This document shows, piece by piece, positions 37,991-45,417 of a stretch of DNA of 64,000 nucleotides. Origin of the DNA: an uncultured Prevotella sp. (lineage in GTDB: Bacteria > Bacteroidota > Bacteroidia > Bacteroidales > Bacteroidaceae). Location: assembly GCA_934272845.1 (NCBI GenBank), contig CAKQSF010000010.1, positions 4,026-68,025 of the forward strand. Direction: 5' to 3'. A model generated the notes under the pieces. It saw only the letters and a program-made list of their open reading frames with translations. It searched no databases and was not told the DNA's origin. Within the stretch, counting starts at the first letter, position 1; every line of letters begins with the position of its first letter. The translations under genes and the position numbers were made by a program.

Positions 37991-38191
37991 ATAAGTAAGT
38001 ATTCAAAATTATTTATATATATCAGTAAGTGAACATTTTTATTTCAGAAATTATATTTAATACAGTCTCTTTGGCGCATCTGCTTCCTCTGTTATCAGTC
38101 ACAAAGATTACATTGTACCCTCAAACAGAGAAAACATCTGCATCCAAATAGCCTATATTAAATGTAAAAATAATTTTGAACACTTACTTAT
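37991..38191. mobile_element. MITE-like element with 30 bp terminal inverted repeats, no ORF
   Basis: The left end 37991-38020 starts ATAAGTAAGTATTCAAAATT. The right end 38162-38191 is its reverse complement at 27 of 30 positions. The 141 bp interior has no ORF. A target duplication is not clear. A copy of the left end occurs at 51222. The right end lies 41 bp before the deacetylase ATG and may supply regulatory sequence. Confidence 0.55.
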
Positions 38192-38232
38192 TAATGTTTA
38201 GAACAACCATTTAATAACAAATAGTAAGATAT

Positions 38233-38844
38233 ATGTTAATAGAGCAACCCTCAAAATGGTTGCGTTGGATATACCCCAAGGCTCTGTGGAGGATGAATCC
38301 AGATGAACATGCTGTATATTTGACATTTGATGACGGTCCTATACCAGAGTCAACACCATTTATTCTAGATACTTTAAAGAAGTTCGGAGCGAAGGCAACA
38401 TTCTTCATGGTGGGAGATAATGTAAGGCGATACCCAGAACTTTACAATAGAATTGTGGCAGAAGGACACCAGGTGGGCAACCATACTTACAATCACATGG
38501 GGAGTCTTAAGCATACACTTCGTACATACCAACGTAACGCAGAGAAAGCGAACGAACTAATACATTCGCATCTATTTCGACCACCACATGGTTGGATGAC
38601 CCATGCGGCTTATCACTTCTTGCGCAAGCGTTATACAATAGTTATGTGGGATCTTGTCACTCGTGATTATTCACGAATGCTTAATGCGTTTGATGTCTTG
38701 AGGAATGTGGTGCTATATGCCCGTAACGGTTCCATTATAACATTCCATGACTCATTAAAAAGTATTGAGAAACTACACTATGCATTGCCTGCGTCGCTGA
38801 GATACTTAAAGGATCAAGGGTATGAGTTCAAAACTTTTGAATGA
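38233..38844 (+). CDS. Polysaccharide deacetylase family protein (NodB homology)
   Basis: The protein has 203 residues. It carries the carbohydrate esterase 4 motifs: motif 1 LTFDDGPIPE, motif 2 EGHQVGNHTYNH with its metal-binding His, and motif 3 FRPPHGWMT, then VMWDLVTRDY and a late IITFHDS with the catalytic His. There is no signal peptide, and a hydrophobic N-terminus is lacking. It removes N- or O-acetyl groups from a glycan that is not identified. Its end overlaps queG by 23 bp, so both are probably coupled. Confidence 0.9.
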   Translation: MLIEQPSKWLRWIYPKALWRMNPDEHAVYLTFDDGPIPESTPFILDTLKKFGAKATFFMVGDNVRRYPELYNRIVAEGHQVGNHTYNHMGSLKHTLRTYQRNAEKANELIHSHLFRPPHGWMTHAAYHFLRKRYTIVMWDLVTRDYSRMLNAFDVLRNVVLYARNGSIITFHDSLKSIEKLHYALPASLRYLKDQGYEFKTFE

Positions 38845-39778
38845 TCAAGAAAATGTATGCATCCTGCCCAGTGTGTCAGACTTAAAGTCAATTGCTAAGG
38901 AGTACGACTTCTGTGCGTGTGGAGTAGTCAATCTAACTACAGTTGATAAGGATACCGCAGAATACTACCATAGTTGGATTGACGAGAAAAGGAATGCTGA
39001 GATGGATTATCTTGCGAACTATGAAGATAAACGTTTTAATCCCCAGGAGTTAATGCCAGAGGCCAGAACGATGATATGTCTTGCCATGTCGTATGCTCCT
39101 AACCCTGATTTTCCTTTGTCATCAGAAGGCTATGGCTTTGCGGCTTATGCACTTGGCAAGGACTATCACGATGTAGTAAAGGCACGGTTACGCGACTTGG
39201 CAGAACGTTTGAACCTTAAAATATATAGAGTTTTTACCGATACAGCGCCTATATTAGAACGCTACTGGGCACAAAAATCTGGTATAGGATGGATAGGACG
39301 TAACAGACAACTTATTGTACCGCACTATGGAAGCATGGTTTTTCTTGGCGAGATAATGACGGATGCTATTGCGGCAGAGGTGACTTTTCCTTTGAATAGA
39401 GGTTGTGGCAACTGCAGAAGATGCATAGATGCATGTCCTACGCACGCCTTGGGAGAGAAGTTTGATGCAAAACTTTGTTTGTCTTATCAAACAATAGAGA
39501 ACCGTGGAGAGATACCAGAACATATTGCAGAAATGATGAAGGACTGTATATATGGGTGTGATAAGTGTCAGAACGCATGTCCACATAATGCTAATGCCTT
39601 GCCTACTACTGTTCAAGAGTTTCTTCCTTCAGAGGCTCTGAGGGCTATGACAAAGGAGGAATGGGATGAACTAACGGTAGAGCAGTACAGAACACTCTTT
39701 AAAGGCTCGGCTGTAAAAAGGGCAAAATATGACGGACTGAAAAGAAATATAGATTGTATTAAAAATAGAAAGAAATAA
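38822..39778 (+). CDS. queG: Epoxyqueuosine reductase
   Basis: The protein has 318 residues. It reduces epoxyqueuosine to queuosine in the tRNA wobble position with a cobalamin and two 4Fe-4S clusters. The clusters are bound by CGNCRRCIDACPT and CIYGCDKCQNACPH. The cobalamin-binding and catalytic region is seen in FTDTAPILERYWAQKSGIGWIGRN. The start at 38822 overlaps the preceding gene. A shorter family-type N-terminus is possible from later codons, but no better ATG is near. It needs cobalamin, and an adenosyltransferase gene is found at 52.4 kb. Confidence 0.96.
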   Translation: MSSKLLNDQENVCILPSVSDLKSIAKEYDFCACGVVNLTTVDKDTAEYYHSWIDEKRNAEMDYLANYEDKRFNPQELMPEARTMICLAMSYAPNPDFPLSSEGYGFAAYALGKDYHDVVKARLRDLAERLNLKIYRVFTDTAPILERYWAQKSGIGWIGRNRQLIVPHYGSMVFLGEIMTDAIAAEVTFPLNRGCGNCRRCIDACPTHALGEKFDAKLCLSYQTIENRGEIPEHIAEMMKDCIYGCDKCQNACPHNANALPTTVQEFLPSEALRAMTKEEWDELTVEQYRTLFKGSAVKRAKYDGLKRNIDCIKNRKK

Positions 39779-39783
39779 AAGAA

Positions 39784-40488
39784 ATGAGAAACTCTCAGCC
39801 TGCACTGATACGTGCTTTCTTTGCTTCGTTTGCAGAAGGTGTACTGTCTGAAAACATGGAACACCAAGAACAAGCGGTGGAACTGACACCGCAGAGGGTA
39901 AAACAAATAATGTTAGAGCATTATGAAGAGATATCAAAGCATTATTTTGATATTCTTTTTAATCCGCTTGCCATCATTCATTATGATACAGCAGAAGAAC
40001 TCATAGCCATACTGCGTTCGCCTGAGGTCGCTCCGACGCTGCAAACACCTATGGATCTCTTCAAGCACGTTTGCCGAACGGAAGAGGCTCATGAGGATAT
40101 GGTGACTGAGTATAGACGTAACTTTACGTCTTTGCTGTCGGGTAGGGTAATGTCTCTTGAAGACTTCTTCGATGGTTTCCCTGAAGGATATATGGAAGAC
40201 GTGCAGGGGCACTGCGAGAAAGAAGTAAGAGCAATGACCCAAGTGGTTGTTAAAGCGTTCTTTGCAGGACGCAATGCAACAAAGGCAAATTCATCTACAG
40301 GTGTGAACCAGGTTTACCTCTTTCGTCTGTTACTTGATAATATGCAGTGCTTGTTACATTCACATCCTGTAGAGATGAGTGAAGACATTGATCTTACCGA
40401 TGCCTTCATGAAGGTGTGTGGTAATGAACAGAACATGAACACTATGCTACAGACCATGCAGGCGGTGCTGCAAGAGGCTGCGTTGTAG
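39784..40488 (+). CDS. Conserved-looking cytoplasmic protein of unknown function
   Basis: The protein has 234 residues and starts 5 bp after queG. It is predicted helical and soluble, with segments ALIRAFFASFAEGVL, LTPQRVKQIMLEHYEEISKHYFDILF, MSLEDFFDGFPEGYMEDVQGHCEKEV and CLLHSHPVEMSEDI. There is no signal peptide, membrane segment or metal motif. No family is recognised. The close spacing suggests co-expression with queG and the deacetylase. Confidence 0.7.
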   Translation: MRNSQPALIRAFFASFAEGVLSENMEHQEQAVELTPQRVKQIMLEHYEEISKHYFDILFNPLAIIHYDTAEELIAILRSPEVAPTLQTPMDLFKHVCRTEEAHEDMVTEYRRNFTSLLSGRVMSLEDFFDGFPEGYMEDVQGHCEKEVRAMTQVVVKAFFAGRNATKANSSTGVNQVYLFRLLLDNMQCLLHSHPVEMSEDIDLTDAFMKVCGNEQNMNTMLQTMQAVLQEAAL

Positions 40489-40550
40489 AACAATGTGAAG
40501 TTAATGGTGATTATATGAAGTAGTAGTAGTTTATATTCACTCGCCAAACG

Positions 40551-40595
40551 ATAGCCGTCTCTTACAACAACTTTTAAGAGACGGTTATATTTTTA
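40551..40595 (+). terminator. Terminator after the queG operon
   Basis: ATAGCCGTCTCTTA (40551-40564) pairs with TAAGAGACGGTTAT (40575-40588), one G-T pair, followed by a T run to 40595. Confidence 0.85.
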
Positions 40596-40610
40596 TTTTC
40601 ATACACCAAC

Positions 40611-40660
40611 AGGTTGACACTGAAAAACACATTGTTTTTAGTGTCAACCTTTATTTTTTC
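40611..40660 (+). terminator. Second hairpin overlapping the 3' end of the EamA gene
   Basis: AGGTTGACACT-AAAAAC (40611-40628) pairs with GTTTTTAGTGTCAACCT (40634-40650), and a T-rich tail follows on the plus strand. It includes the minus-strand stop codon of the transporter gene at 40644-40646. It may back up the first terminator and end the converging transcript. Confidence 0.65.
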
Positions 40661-41531
40661 TTGCAAAGACGGTCTGTAGTACCACGGAGGTGATAATCAT
40701 TGTTAGACCAACCCAGAAATACACATTCACCTCTTGAGCCTCGTTAAAGATAATCATAGCGAAGACAATGCTGTAAATCGGTTCTAGGTTATATGTAAGA
40801 TTCACAGTAAATGCGCTGATGGAACGTAGTGCTTGTAACTGTAGTAGGAATGGTCCGATGGTAAACACAGAGCCGAAGATAAGAAGGGCGATAAAGTCTG
40901 TGGTTGTAGGAACAAGTGCAGCATAAGGGAACAACCATGCATAGATAGGCATAACGAGAGTAAGCATTAGCCACCCCGTACCCAATTCGTATACTAACAT
41001 GGTGCTACTTTTGTGGCCAGTCACTTCTTGCGCACGTTTGCTATAAATGGAAAATAGAGCGTAAAAGAAAGAGCACAGCACGCCAAACGTTATACCCAGA
41101 CGGTATCTTGAATCGAAGCCGAAGATAAAGAGTATTCCAAAGAAGGAAATAAGGGACAACGTCAACTCTCGCAGCGAGTAACGTCTACGTGATATGATAG
41201 GGTCGAGTAAGGCCGTAGAGAAACCATCGAGAGCAATGCTTATAACTCCAATGGACACGTTTGACGCCTTTATGCTGGCATAGAAAAATACCCAGTGGAC
41301 AACAAGTAGAAAGCCACACCAAACAATTTGTTTGAAATGTGCACGTGGCAGACGATGTAGTCGGCCATTAAAATACATGATACAAGACATCACGATGCCA
41401 GCGATGAGCATACGATACCATACAAGTGGTATCTCTGCAAGTGTAATAAACCTGCCGAATAATCCTGTAGCGCCTGCTAACAGCACTGCGCAGTGGAGAC
41501 GTAGATAAGCATCATTCTTTGTAATATTCAT
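40644..41531 (-). CDS. EamA (drug/metabolite transporter) family permease
   Basis: The protein has 295 residues with about ten transmembrane helices in two EamA halves: LHCAVLLAGATGLFGRFITL and HWVFFYASIKASNVSIGVISI in the first, ITFGVLCSFFYALFSIYSKRA and LLIFGSVFTIGPFLLQLQALRSISAFTVNLTYNLEPIYSIVFAMIIFNE in the second. The final helix ends with basic residues, as in this family. It sits in the inner membrane. The substrate is unknown and often an amino acid or a derived metabolite. It is divergent from the inositol-phosphatase gene. Confidence 0.9.
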   Translation of the reverse strand: MNITKNDAYLRLHCAVLLAGATGLFGRFITLAEIPLVWYRMLIAGIVMSCIMYFNGRLHRLPRAHFKQIVWCGFLLVVHWVFFYASIKASNVSIGVISIALDGFSTALLDPIISRRRYSLRELTLSLISFFGILFIFGFDSRYRLGITFGVLCSFFYALFSIYSKRAQEVTGHKSSTMLVYELGTGWLMLTLVMPIYAWLFPYAALVPTTTDFIALLIFGSVFTIGPFLLQLQALRSISAFTVNLTYNLEPIYSIVFAMIIFNEAQEVNVYFWVGLTMIITSVVLQTVFARKNKG

Positions 41532-41589
41532 AAGTAATAAAATAACGTAAAAGTTTAATGTATTATTGTATGATTTGAAATAAAACGTT

Positions 41590-41597
41590 TAACTTTG
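41590..41597 (+). promoter_or_regulatory. -7 box of the inositol-phosphatase-like gene
   Basis: TAACTTTG, with ATTG at 41565-41568 about 21 bp upstream as a weak -33. A copy of the motif ATAAGTAAGTAT lies 11 bp downstream on the other strand (41609-41620). Confidence 0.6.
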
Positions 41598-41670
41598 CAG
41601 TAAATAAGTCATACTTACTTATTTATAAAACATAATGATTATTTACATTTAAAGCGGAAATATCAAAAAA

Positions 41671-42459
41671 ATGATTACACTTGAATCTTTAATAGAAGTA
41701 GTGAAGGAAGCCTCTTCACTTATGGTTACGGACCATTTTGACGTAGCGCAAAAAGGTGGTTATTCTAACATTGTTACATCGTCAGACCTTGCTGTTCAGG
41801 ATTTTCTTTGCTCGCGTTTGGCAGAACTAATGCCGGGAAGTGGATTCCTTTGTGAAGAGAAGGATATGCAAGATGCGTCTCATGAATATACATGGATTAT
41901 AGACCCTATTGATGGAACAGCCAACTATAGTCGTGGCATAGCACAGTGTGCTATATGCGTCGGACTGCGTGTGGGTACAGAAATGCGTCTCGGTGTGGTT
42001 TATCTTCCACGCACAGGAGAACTGTTCTCCGCCGAAAAGGGCAAGGGAGCATTTCTTAACGGTAAGCCAATTCATGTATCAGACCGTCCATTTGGAGATG
42101 CTATCATCTGCACAGCATATTCCGTTTACCATAAAGAACTGACAGATGTGTGTTCAACTATTGTTGCTGACGTGATGAAAGAATGTAATGATTTTCGTCG
42201 TTTCGGTGCTTGTGCACCAGAATTATGTTATATGGCTATGGGCAGATGCGAACTATATTTTGAGATAAAGTTGTGTCCTTGGGACTTTGCTGCAGCTTCG
42301 TTGATAGTGACAGAGGCTGGCGGTGTGATTACCGATGTAATGGGTCATGAACTTTCATGTATAGAACCAATAGGGGTAATTGCTGCCAATTCGATGGATA
42401 GCCATAAGAGATTGTGTGAGATTGTTTCAAGAAGAATAAATAAGAAGCAGATACAATAA
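41671..42459 (+). CDS. Inositol monophosphatase family protein
   Basis: The protein has 262 residues of the FIG superfamily. Metal sites are visible as the acidic CEEKD (residues about 61-65), WIIDPIDGT (75-83) and the C-terminal CPWDFAAASLIVTEAGG. It is a magnesium-dependent sugar- or inositol-phosphate phosphatase. Which substrate is unclear: bacterial members also act on PAP, fructose-1,6-bisphosphate or histidinol phosphate. It is transcribed alone. The 300 bp beyond it hold no gene but several inverted repeats. Confidence 0.92.
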   Translation: MITLESLIEVVKEASSLMVTDHFDVAQKGGYSNIVTSSDLAVQDFLCSRLAELMPGSGFLCEEKDMQDASHEYTWIIDPIDGTANYSRGIAQCAICVGLRVGTEMRLGVVYLPRTGELFSAEKGKGAFLNGKPIHVSDRPFGDAIICTAYSVYHKELTDVCSTIVADVMKECNDFRRFGACAPELCYMAMGRCELYFEIKLCPWDFAAASLIVTEAGGVITDVMGHELSCIEPIGVIAANSMDSHKRLCEIVSRRINKKQIQ

Positions 42460-42483
42460 GTCAGAATACTTCCATATACATAT

Positions 42484-42557
42484 AATACTTACGCGTTGGC
42501 GGAATTAGTGGGCTGTAAAATTGATCCGCTTTTATTCCGCCAACGCGGAATACTTAC
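42484..42557. repeat. Compact hairpin flanked by 9 bp direct repeats
   Basis: The perfect 14 bp stem CGCGTTGGCGGAAT (42492-42505) / ATTCCGCCAACGCG (42534-42547) has an inner AGTGG/CCGCT. The 9 bp AATACTTAC stands on both sides, at 42484-42492 and 42549-42557. No T run follows, so it is not a usual terminator. It looks like a small inserted palindromic repeat with target duplication. Confidence 0.6.
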
Positions 42558-42711
42558 AATTTGAAAGGAAAAGTATGTTTTTTTCTTATAATTTTTTTAT
42601 ACATCTTTTTGAGTCGTAATTAGGGCTTAATTACCTTGTAATTAGGCCCTAATTACAAAGTAAACACTATGTGATTACAGAGTAATTTGGCTGCTTTCAA
42701 ATTGTAAGTGG
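42553..42711. repeat. Inverted-repeat bounded segment containing a 22 bp array (family A)
   Basis: ACTTACAATTTGAAAG (42553-42568) and its exact reverse complement (42696-42711) bound 159 bp. Inside lies a family A array with 22 bp units at 42615, 42637, 42659 and a part unit at 42681. The unit at 42637 has the perfect palindrome GTAATTAGGCCCTAATTAC. Confidence 0.65.
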
Positions 42712-42714
42712 TAC

Positions 42715-42752
42715 AAAAAAACAGCGCACTGAACCTTGGTCCAATGCGCTGT
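42715..42752 (-). terminator. Terminator of the ilv operon after ilvC
   Basis: ACAGCGCA (42721-42728) pairs with TGCGCTGT (42745-42752). On the minus strand the hairpin is followed by a run of T (42720 downwards). Confidence 0.85.
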
Positions 42753-42791
42753 AAATATTATTTTCTAAAGAGAATTTCCTTTATATAAGGA

Positions 42792-43835
42792 TTAGTTGTT
42801 CTCTGGACGGAGCTGACGAACAGTCTCTGCTGTACGCCACATCTCTGAATCGTGGAGAGCCTTAAGTTCCTTCTCCAAACCAACACGGTAGTCAGGCTTT
42901 GAGTTAGCGTCGATAGAAATCTGAGCTTCGTGACCAGACTTAACAGACTCGTAAAGTTTCTGTACTACAGGCTTGCAAGCATCGTGGAAAGGACCCATCC
43001 AGTCGAGGGCGCCACGCTGTGCAGTTGTAGAGCAGTTAGCGTACATCCAGTCCATACCCTTTGCTGCGAAGAGAGGCATGAGTGACTGTGTGAGCTCCTC
43101 AACGGTCTCGTTGAATGCCTCAGAAGGAGTGTGTCCATTCTCACGGAGAACCTCATACTGTGCACTAAGAAGACCCTGGATAGCACCCATCAGTGAGCCA
43201 CGCTCGCCAGTAAGGTCAGAAGTAGCCTCACGCTGGAATGTTGTCTCGAACAGGTAACCAGAACCAATACCGATACCAAGAGCCAATGTGCGGTCGAGAG
43301 CACGGCCTGTTGCATCGTTGTAAACTGCGTATGATGAGTTAAGACCACGACCCTCGAGGAACATAGTACGAAGAGATGTACCAGAACCCTTAGGTGCTAC
43401 CATGATAACGTCAATATCCTTAGAAGGTACACAACCTGTGCGGTCAGACCATGTAATAGCGAAACCATGAGAGAAGTAGAGAGCCTTACCTGGAGTAAGG
43501 TGCTTCTGCAGTGTAGGCCATACTGACATAACGGCTGCATCAGAAAGCAGACACATTACGATAGTACCCTTCTCTGCTGCCTCTTCGATAGAGAAGAGAG
43601 TCTCACCTGGTACCCATCCGTCATTTTTTGCCTTTTCGAAAGTCTTACCCTGGCGCTGACCTACGATAACGTTGAAACCGTTATCACGCAGGTTACAAGC
43701 CTGACCAGGACCCTGAACACCATAACCGATTACTGCGATAGTCTCGTCTTTCAATATTTCACGAGCCTTCTCCAATGGGAATTCTTCACGTGTCATTACC
43801 TCCTCGATAACTCCACCAAAATTCATTTTTGCCAT
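42792..43835 (-). CDS. ilvC: Ketol-acid reductoisomerase
   Basis: The protein has 347 residues, the class I (short) form. It converts acetolactate or acetohydroxybutyrate into dihydroxy acids with NADPH and Mg. The Rossmann motif is VIGYGVQGPGQACNLRDNGFNVIVGQRQGK, in which the arginine-rich loop (GQRQGK) suits NADPH. Magnesium residues lie in the C-terminal knotted domain (DLTGERGSLMGAIQG, TVEELTQSLMPL). It is the last gene of the ilvD-B-N-thioesterase-C cluster, with its own upstream promoter. Confidence 0.97.
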   Translation of the reverse strand: MAKMNFGGVIEEVMTREEFPLEKAREILKDETIAVIGYGVQGPGQACNLRDNGFNVIVGQRQGKTFEKAKNDGWVPGETLFSIEEAAEKGTIVMCLLSDAAVMSVWPTLQKHLTPGKALYFSHGFAITWSDRTGCVPSKDIDVIMVAPKGSGTSLRTMFLEGRGLNSSYAVYNDATGRALDRTLALGIGIGSGYLFETTFQREATSDLTGERGSLMGAIQGLLSAQYEVLRENGHTPSEAFNETVEELTQSLMPLFAAKGMDWMYANCSTTAQRGALDWMGPFHDACKPVVQKLYESVKSGHEAQISIDANSKPDYRVGLEKELKALHDSEMWRTAETVRQLRPENN

Positions 43836-43889
43836 TTTAGTAAAATTTATAAAATTGTTTTGTGTTTAACTGTCTTATTATTCTGAAGT

Positions 43890-43922
43890 GCAAAGGTAAG
43901 TAATATTTTTGAATATTGCAAC
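43890..43922 (-). promoter_or_regulatory. Internal promoter in front of ilvC
   Basis: On the minus strand, TACCTTTGC (43898-43890) lies 20 bp behind GTTG (43922-43919). ilvC can therefore be made apart from the rest of the cluster. The leader is about 55 nt. Confidence 0.6.
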
Positions 43923-43936
43923 TTTTTACCCCTTTT

Positions 43937-44704
43937 TTATTTCAATTTGTTTGAAAAATACACTTTTAAGCGACATAATTCTTGCTCGTTGCCATTTTCT
44001 TCTTGTCTTGTCAGACGGAAGAAGTGTTGTGTATCATCTTGCGAAGTATGATTGATACGTATTGTGTCCCCCCAATGTCCTTCGGCTACATAGGCTATCT
44101 CTAGGCGTTGAAGTCTATAGTTTTCAAAGTGTTCACGATTGAATGTGTCCATTACATGGTCTATATACTTCATAGAATTGCAATGCCCGTTGACGTCAAT
44201 GTCGGTGTATGCCACTTTGAATTCTGTGTAGTCGGTCATCTGTGGCGTAGTGACTCGTGACACATCTTTCATCGCACATTCCTTCTCTGGATAGATATAG
44301 TCTTTTATCTTACCGTCGTTGATAGCGAGAATGTCTTGTGGTTCACGCGTTACAGTGTCTATCATAGCCCAGATACTCTTGCCATAACCGTAGACTTTGC
44401 TTCCATCAGGAGAATATATTTCCCAATTTCGGCGTGTAAAGTATTTCATGGCGTTCTCCACCCAAGTTTCAATTACGAAATCTTCGTGTTCTCGTGGAAA
44501 CTCGTTTAACTCTATTGCGAAGCGTGACAGTACCCAAGTCTTATTTATAGTATTAAGGTATGTCATCCCGAAGTTGCGGGTAGTAGAGTGAATGTCAGCT
44601 GCGTTGAGCATGCTGTTTCCAAGGTCTGCTATACATAACTGGTGTTGAAAATCGCAGTGGAAGGCATCAGCCGTGCAACTGTATTTGGTGGTTTTCTCTA
44701 TCAT
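43937..44704 (-). CDS. Acyl-ACP thioesterase
   Basis: The protein has 255 residues with two hotdog domains as in plant FatA/B and bacterial relatives. The first runs from about residue 8 to 130 (NTINKTWVLSRFAIELNEFPREHEDFVIETW, RRNWEIYSPDGSKVYGYGKSIWAMID). The second (VAYTDIDVNGHCNSMKYIDHVMDTF) holds the typical catalytic Asn-His pair region. It releases fatty acids from ACP in the cytoplasm. It sits between ilvN and ilvC (38 bp after ilvN), as seen in other Bacteroidetes. A link to branched-chain fatty acids or to acyl chain balance is inferred. Confidence 0.9.
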   Translation of the reverse strand: MIEKTTKYSCTADAFHCDFQHQLCIADLGNSMLNAADIHSTTRNFGMTYLNTINKTWVLSRFAIELNEFPREHEDFVIETWVENAMKYFTRRNWEIYSPDGSKVYGYGKSIWAMIDTVTREPQDILAINDGKIKDYIYPEKECAMKDVSRVTTPQMTDYTEFKVAYTDIDVNGHCNSMKYIDHVMDTFNREHFENYRLQRLEIAYVAEGHWGDTIRINHTSQDDTQHFFRLTRQEENGNEQELCRLKVYFSNKLK

Positions 44705-44742
44705 GTTGCTGTGTATGTTTTTAAACTCTGTTCTTCTCTCGC

Positions 44743-45342
44743 TTACATTGATTCACCACGTTCATGCAAGAAGTGGCTTACCTCTTCCTGACAATTACGT
44801 GTTACGGCAATGCGTCCTGAGCGAGTGAATTGCAGAATGCTATCTTTTACGCTGTTAAGTTCATGGAACAAATGCAGAATATGGTCTGTTGTTCCTTCAC
44901 ATACAACGATACAGAATGTCTCGTTAACTTCCGTTATGTGTGCATCTGCATGGCGTATGGCACGTGACATTTCAGGATGCGCCATCATTAGTGGTGTAGA
45001 AATTTTGAAAAGAGCCACTTCTACGAGGAAAAGGTCGCAGTTAAGGTAATAGTGAGCCTTAACAACATCAATCTTCTTTTCTATTTGTTTTACAACCTTC
45101 TTGATGGTTTCCTCATCGCTGTATGCTGTGATTGTATATTTGTGTACTCCCTTTATACTTGAAGGAGATACGTTCAGCGACTCAATGTTTATCTGTCTGC
45201 GCGTGAAAACACCTGTAATCTGATTGAGAACGCCAGCGATATTCTCTGTGTAAACCTGTAAGGTGTATAAGAGAGTGTTTTCGTTAGCCTCCTGAACAGC
45301 GTTGTTCTTTGTTGAACTGCAGCAGTAATTGTCTTTTTCCAT
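44743..45342 (-). CDS. ilvN: Acetolactate synthase small (regulatory) subunit
   Basis: The protein has 199 residues. The N-terminal ACT domain (residues about 20-100: LYTLQVYTENIAGVLNQITGVFTRRQINIESLNVSPS) binds valine and gives feedback control of IlvB. The C-terminal domain follows (RAIRHADAHITEVNETFCIVVCEGTTDHI). An N-terminal extension with CCSST precedes the ACT domain. It follows ilvB by 75 bp. Confidence 0.94.
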   Translation of the reverse strand: MEKDNYCCSSTKNNAVQEANENTLLYTLQVYTENIAGVLNQITGVFTRRQINIESLNVSPSSIKGVHKYTITAYSDEETIKKVVKQIEKKIDVVKAHYYLNCDLFLVEVALFKISTPLMMAHPEMSRAIRHADAHITEVNETFCIVVCEGTTDHILHLFHELNSVKDSILQFTRSGRIAVTRNCQEEVSHFLHERGESM

Positions 45343-45417
45343 TATTTGTTTTTAATCTACTTTGCTTTTTATTGCATGTCAATGCGAGTTTAATGTTGTC
45401 GTGTTTCGCTTCTTATC

